Positions 4,936 through 7,478 of a stretch of DNA of 7,478 nt are shown one piece after another. The translations under genes were made by a program, and so were the position numbers. The notes under the pieces were generated by a model that saw only the letters and a program-made list of their open reading frames with translations, made no database searches and was not told the DNA's origin. Source of the stretch: Negativicutes bacterium (lineage in GTDB: Bacteria > Bacillota > Negativicutes > JAGOZY01); assembly GCA_018058445.1 (NCBI GenBank), contig JAGOZY010000046.1, positions 1 through 7,478 on the forward strand, given 5' to 3'. The stretch's first letter is position 1, and every line of letters begins with the position of its first letter.

Positions 4936-6189
4936 TCACTTTGAAAGAGTGATTTTCTTCTCCGCAACTTGTTTGGCGATCTCAACGACTAATTGAATCG
5001 ATTTCTCCAAGCTACCGACTGGGAGAAATTCATACTTTCCGTGATAATTATGACCCCCCTCAAAAAGGTTCGGACAAGGCAATCCTTTATGAGAAATAAT
5101 CGACCCATCGGTTCCACCGCGGAATGGGAATATTTTTGGCGTGATGCCGAGCCCTTCCATCGCTTCGCGAGCCAGATCGACAATAGGCATCACAGGTTCG
5201 ATGACTTCACGCATATTGTAGTACATATCCCACATATCCACTTGAATCGTACCTTCACCATAGCGTAAGTTCAGATATTTTTCTGCTTGCCAAAGTAGAT
5301 TTTTTCGAGCTTCGAATTTTTCCCGATCAAAGTCACGTACCAGAATATGCATTTTTGCACTATCGACAGCCCCACTTAAACTTTTAAGGTGGAAAAACCC
5401 TTCATAGCCATTGGTATATTCTGGGCGCTCTGCGCTTGGTAACAAGCTATTTAATTCATAAGCGACTTGGAGAGCATTGATCATTTGATTTTTTGCAGTA
5501 CCGGGATGGACTGATCGACCACGAATGGTTACTTGGGCATCCGCTGCATTGAAGGTTTCGTATTGCATGTTGCCTAGCGAACCGCCATCAATTGTATAGG
5601 CAAAATCGGCACCGAATTTTTCCACATCAAAGCGAACCCCACCGCGCCCAATTTCTTCATCTGGTGTAAAGCCGATCCGAATTCTAGGACGAGGAATTTC
5701 TGGATGAGCCAGCAGATATTCAACTGCTGAAACGACCGAGCAAATACCACCTTTATTATCAGCACCAAGTAGGGTAGTTCCATCGGTTACGACGATGTCA
5801 TCCCCAATGTAGTTTTCCATCTCAGGAAAATCTTTTGGCGACAGTGCAATCTCAAGTCCTTCATTTAAGACGATCTCACCACCGGGATAATTTTTTACCA
5901 CTCGGGCTTTGACATCTTTGCCAGTCAAATCTGTAGCTGTATCCATGTGGGTAATAAAGCCAATGACCGCACTTCCTTCTGTATTGCCCGGTAGAGTCGC
6001 CATCACATAGCCATTTTCATCCATCTCAATATCACTGAGACCTACTTGACGAAGCTCTTCCATCAAATATTTTCCCAGCTCAATCTGTCCAGGAGTACTT
6101 GGCCATGTATCTGATTTTGCATTTGACTGAGTATCAAAACGAGTATAGGCTAAGAACCGCTCCACAATTTTTTCTCGATCCAACTTCAT
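4936..6189 (-). CDS. pepT: Peptidase T (tripeptide aminopeptidase, M20B)
   Basis: This 417-residue cytoplasmic di-zinc aminopeptidase removes the N-terminal residue from tripeptides. The length is close to E. coli PepT (about 408). Metal and catalytic residues are all recognisable: H81 and D83 in HMDTATDL; bridging D144 in LLGADNKGG; catalytic E178 and ligand E179 in TPDEEIGRGG; D201 in YTIDGGSLG; and H383 in GGHNYHGKYEF. H228 in SVHPGTAKN marks the dimerisation/lid domain, which spans about residues 215-325. The start at 6189 has AAGGAG eight bases upstream. It is the first gene of a two-gene unit with the FrnE-like protein; the pairing suggests only co-expression. No regulator site was recognised. 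PepT is associated in other bacteria with anaerobic (FNR) control, but no FNR box is visible here. Confidence 0.97.
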   Translation of the reverse strand: MKLDREKIVERFLAYTRFDTQSNAKSDTWPSTPGQIELGKYLMEELRQVGLSDIEMDENGYVMATLPGNTEGSAVIGFITHMDTATDLTGKDVKARVVKNYPGGEIVLNEGLEIALSPKDFPEMENYIGDDIVVTDGTTLLGADNKGGICSVVSAVEYLLAHPEIPRPRIRIGFTPDEEIGRGGVRFDVEKFGADFAYTIDGGSLGNMQYETFNAADAQVTIRGRSVHPGTAKNQMINALQVAYELNSLLPSAERPEYTNGYEGFFHLKSLSGAVDSAKMHILVRDFDREKFEARKNLLWQAEKYLNLRYGEGTIQVDMWDMYYNMREVIEPVMPIVDLAREAMEGLGITPKIFPFRGGTDGSIISHKGLPCPNLFEGGHNYHGKYEFLPVGSLEKSIQLVVEIAKQVAEKKITLSK

Positions 6190-6232
6190 ACAAACAACTC
6201 CTTTTTACCTTACCAAATTAAAAGATTTCTCC

Positions 6233-6260
6233 ATTGTTTCTCTTTCTTCAATTCGTTCAA
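6233..6260 (-). promoter_or_regulatory. Weak candidate promoter for pepT
   Basis: On the minus strand TTGAAC (6255-6260, 4/6 to the -35 consensus) is followed after 16 bases by AACAAT (6233-6238, 4/6 to the -10). Transcription would start near 6226, giving a leader of about 37 bases. It is the best pair I could find between the autotransporter terminator and pepT, but it is far from consensus. Confidence 0.25.
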
Positions 6261-6306
6261 TAGGTTCATCAATCCTGCATGGAAAATAACCTTTTTATCG
6301 ATTATG

Positions 6307-6341
6307 AAAAAAACTCTCAACCGCCTTTAGCCGTTGAGAGT
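6307..6341 (-). terminator. Rho-independent terminator of the autotransporter gene
   Basis: On the minus strand ACTCTCAAC and GTTGAGAGT pair into a perfect 9-bp stem (plus-strand positions 6333-6341 and 6313-6321) with an 11-base loop. The last stem base runs into seven Ts (A run at 6307-6313). It starts 19 bases after the autotransporter stop codon. It should isolate that gene from pepT, which runs in the same direction. Confidence 0.88.
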
Positions 6342-6360
6342 CTCATGGAGTTCTCGTTTC

Positions 6361-7478
6361 TTACCAATTAAAGCGATATCCCCCGTTAACAGACCAAGGC
6401 TGGTTAAACTTTCCGCCGCTTGCTCTTTCAATATCAAAATAAATATTATGATTATTTGAAAATTGCGCGGTCACACCCAGACCCCAAGTCCACCAAGAAC
6501 CGCCAAAACTTTCCTGTGCTCGTATCCCATTCATTCGAAAGCTAATATCGCCATCAAATTCATGAACATAGGATGCTTTTGCATACACATTCACTGGATT
6601 CTTGCCACTTTTTAGCTCATAGCCCGCAAGTAGCCCTAATCGTCCTAAGGTCGAATTATAACTATCAACATCGACTTGTAGTCCATTGGAAGCATTAAAA
6701 CTTCCGCTGTTTTGATGACCCAAAATGATTTGACCTTGAGGCTCCACATACCACCCTTGTTTTTCTTTTTGATTGAAATGGATGCGTTGCCCTAGCTCTA
6801 AGGATAAAGTCAGACCATTTGTCTTCATTGTATCGCCAGTAACCCAGTCGCCTGCAGTATCGAGCACTTTAAAATCATTCTCCAGCCAACTATGCTTGAC
6901 TGTCAAATCTGTGTAAAACCCAGTTGGAGCAACATAAGTCCCATAGATCCCTAAGCTTTTAGCATCAATCGATCCATGTCCGACTCCATAATCTTGACTC
7001 CCCTTTGAGTAACCAAGCATGCCGCCTAAATAAAGATCACCCTTACCTTGCTTCAAAGAAATTTGTTTGTCGCTTCCGATTTGGATACCATGATAAGACA
7101 TATTATAACCACTCAAAAAGCTATTTGCACTCGAATTAAATTCTCCACCAAACGCTTTTGTCCAGATATTTCCGCCGTTTTTTTTCTGACGAAGATCTCC
7201 TAACCTCTGTATCAAGCTTTGGGTCTCCGCATAATTTAAAAGATAATTTCCACTAAATGCATTAATTGATGCCGACGCGGAAGAAGTTCCTTCTTGGGTA
7301 GTAAAAAGTTGCCAGTTTGTCCCAGCTTTCTGAATATCATATAAATAGCCACCAACCTCTACTTGATGTCCGATGGAAAAATTGGCTCCTCCATCGGCAG
7401 TTTCAATCACAGTTAGGGTATCCGTCGGATTAACAACAGCATTTCCTTGGTTATTGACATAAACCTGGTAATTTCCGA
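6361..7478 (-). CDS. Autotransporter (type Va), C-terminal part: passenger end, linker helix and complete beta-barrel (partial)
   Basis: The frame is open to the right edge, so this is the last 371 residues of a longer surface protein. Residues of about 1-62 (GNYQVYVNNQGN to NWQLFTT) resemble the end of a pertactin-like beta-helix passenger, including the autochaperone region just before the barrel. A short low-complexity stretch (SSASAS) and an amphipathic helix (about 75-97, LLNYAETQSLIQRLGDLRQ) form the linker that threads the barrel. Residues of about 102-371 are the roughly 270-residue outer-membrane beta-barrel. It has alternating strands rich in aromatic residues and glycine, GSWWTWGLGVTAQF, and a terminal strand GGYRFNW. 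It ends in an aromatic residue, as required for recognition by the BAM machinery. The GTG at 7410 is internal, not a start. Passenger function, start and signal peptide lie outside the window. Base composition looks like the neighbours', so recent transfer is not indicated. Confidence 0.92.
   Translation of the reverse strand, partial: GNYQVYVNNQGNAVVNPTDTLTVIETADGGANFSIGHQVEVGGYLYDIQKAGTNWQLFTTQEGTSSASASINAFSGNYLLNYAETQSLIQRLGDLRQKKNGGNIWTKAFGGEFNSSANSFLSGYNMSYHGIQIGSDKQISLKQGKGDLYLGGMLGYSKGSQDYGVGHGSIDAKSLGIYGTYVAPTGFYTDLTVKHSWLENDFKVLDTAGDWVTGDTMKTNGLTLSLELGQRIHFNQKEKQGWYVEPQGQIILGHQNSGSFNASNGLQVDVDSYNSTLGRLGLLAGYELKSGKNPVNVYAKASYVHEFDGDISFRMNGIRAQESFGGSWWTWGLGVTAQFSNNHNIYFDIERASGGKFNQPWSVNGGYRFNW

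Noticed and set aside
4993..5268. A 91-codon plus-strand frame opposite pepT
   Set aside because: It is antisense to the zinc-binding C-terminal part of PepT and has no independent support.

Overview
The window reads as ordinary chromosome of a low-to-mid-GC Bacillota that also has an outer membrane. Strong AGGAGG-type ribosome binding sites, TGn-TATAAT promoters, a two-subunit 2-oxoacid:ferredoxin oxidoreductase, and Bacillota-style PpiB, GloA and PepT all point to an anaerobic or fermentative Bacillota. The autotransporter beta-barrel at the right edge needs an outer membrane. Together these suggest the diderm class Negativicutes; the genus cannot be named from this sequence.

Layout. Positions 1-2572 are on the minus strand: gloA (glyoxalase I-like), then korA and the start of korB (2-oxoacid:ferredoxin oxidoreductase; korB runs off the left edge). 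korA and korB are separated by one base, and the korB ribosome binding site lies inside the end of korA. A 325-bp divergent intergenic region (2573-2897) follows. It holds an extended -10 promoter for the plus-strand genes, a weaker candidate for gloA, several short repeats, and a small minus-strand reading frame with a GH32-like motif. ppiB (cyclophilin) and a Cof-type HAD phosphatase run on the plus strand and are probably co-transcribed.

The HAD gene converges on a minus-strand pair, pepT (tripeptide aminopeptidase) and a cytoplasmic FrnE/DsbA-like thioredoxin-fold protein. The two transcription units share a textbook bidirectional terminator at 4276-4307. Upstream of pepT lies the Rho-independent terminator of the last gene, a minus-strand autotransporter. 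Only its passenger end, linker and complete beta-barrel are in the window.

The genes do not form one pathway. They are housekeeping and metabolic units: ferredoxin-linked oxidation of a 2-oxoacid, methylglyoxal detoxification, protein folding, phosphate-ester hydrolysis, peptide breakdown, thiol-redox chemistry and surface display. I found no CRISPR array, insertion sequence, tRNA, rRNA, phage or defence system, and no convincing new multi-gene system. What merits a second look is mostly in the non-coding parts: the 2573-2897 region, the leader hairpin before the HAD gene, and the pepT leader.
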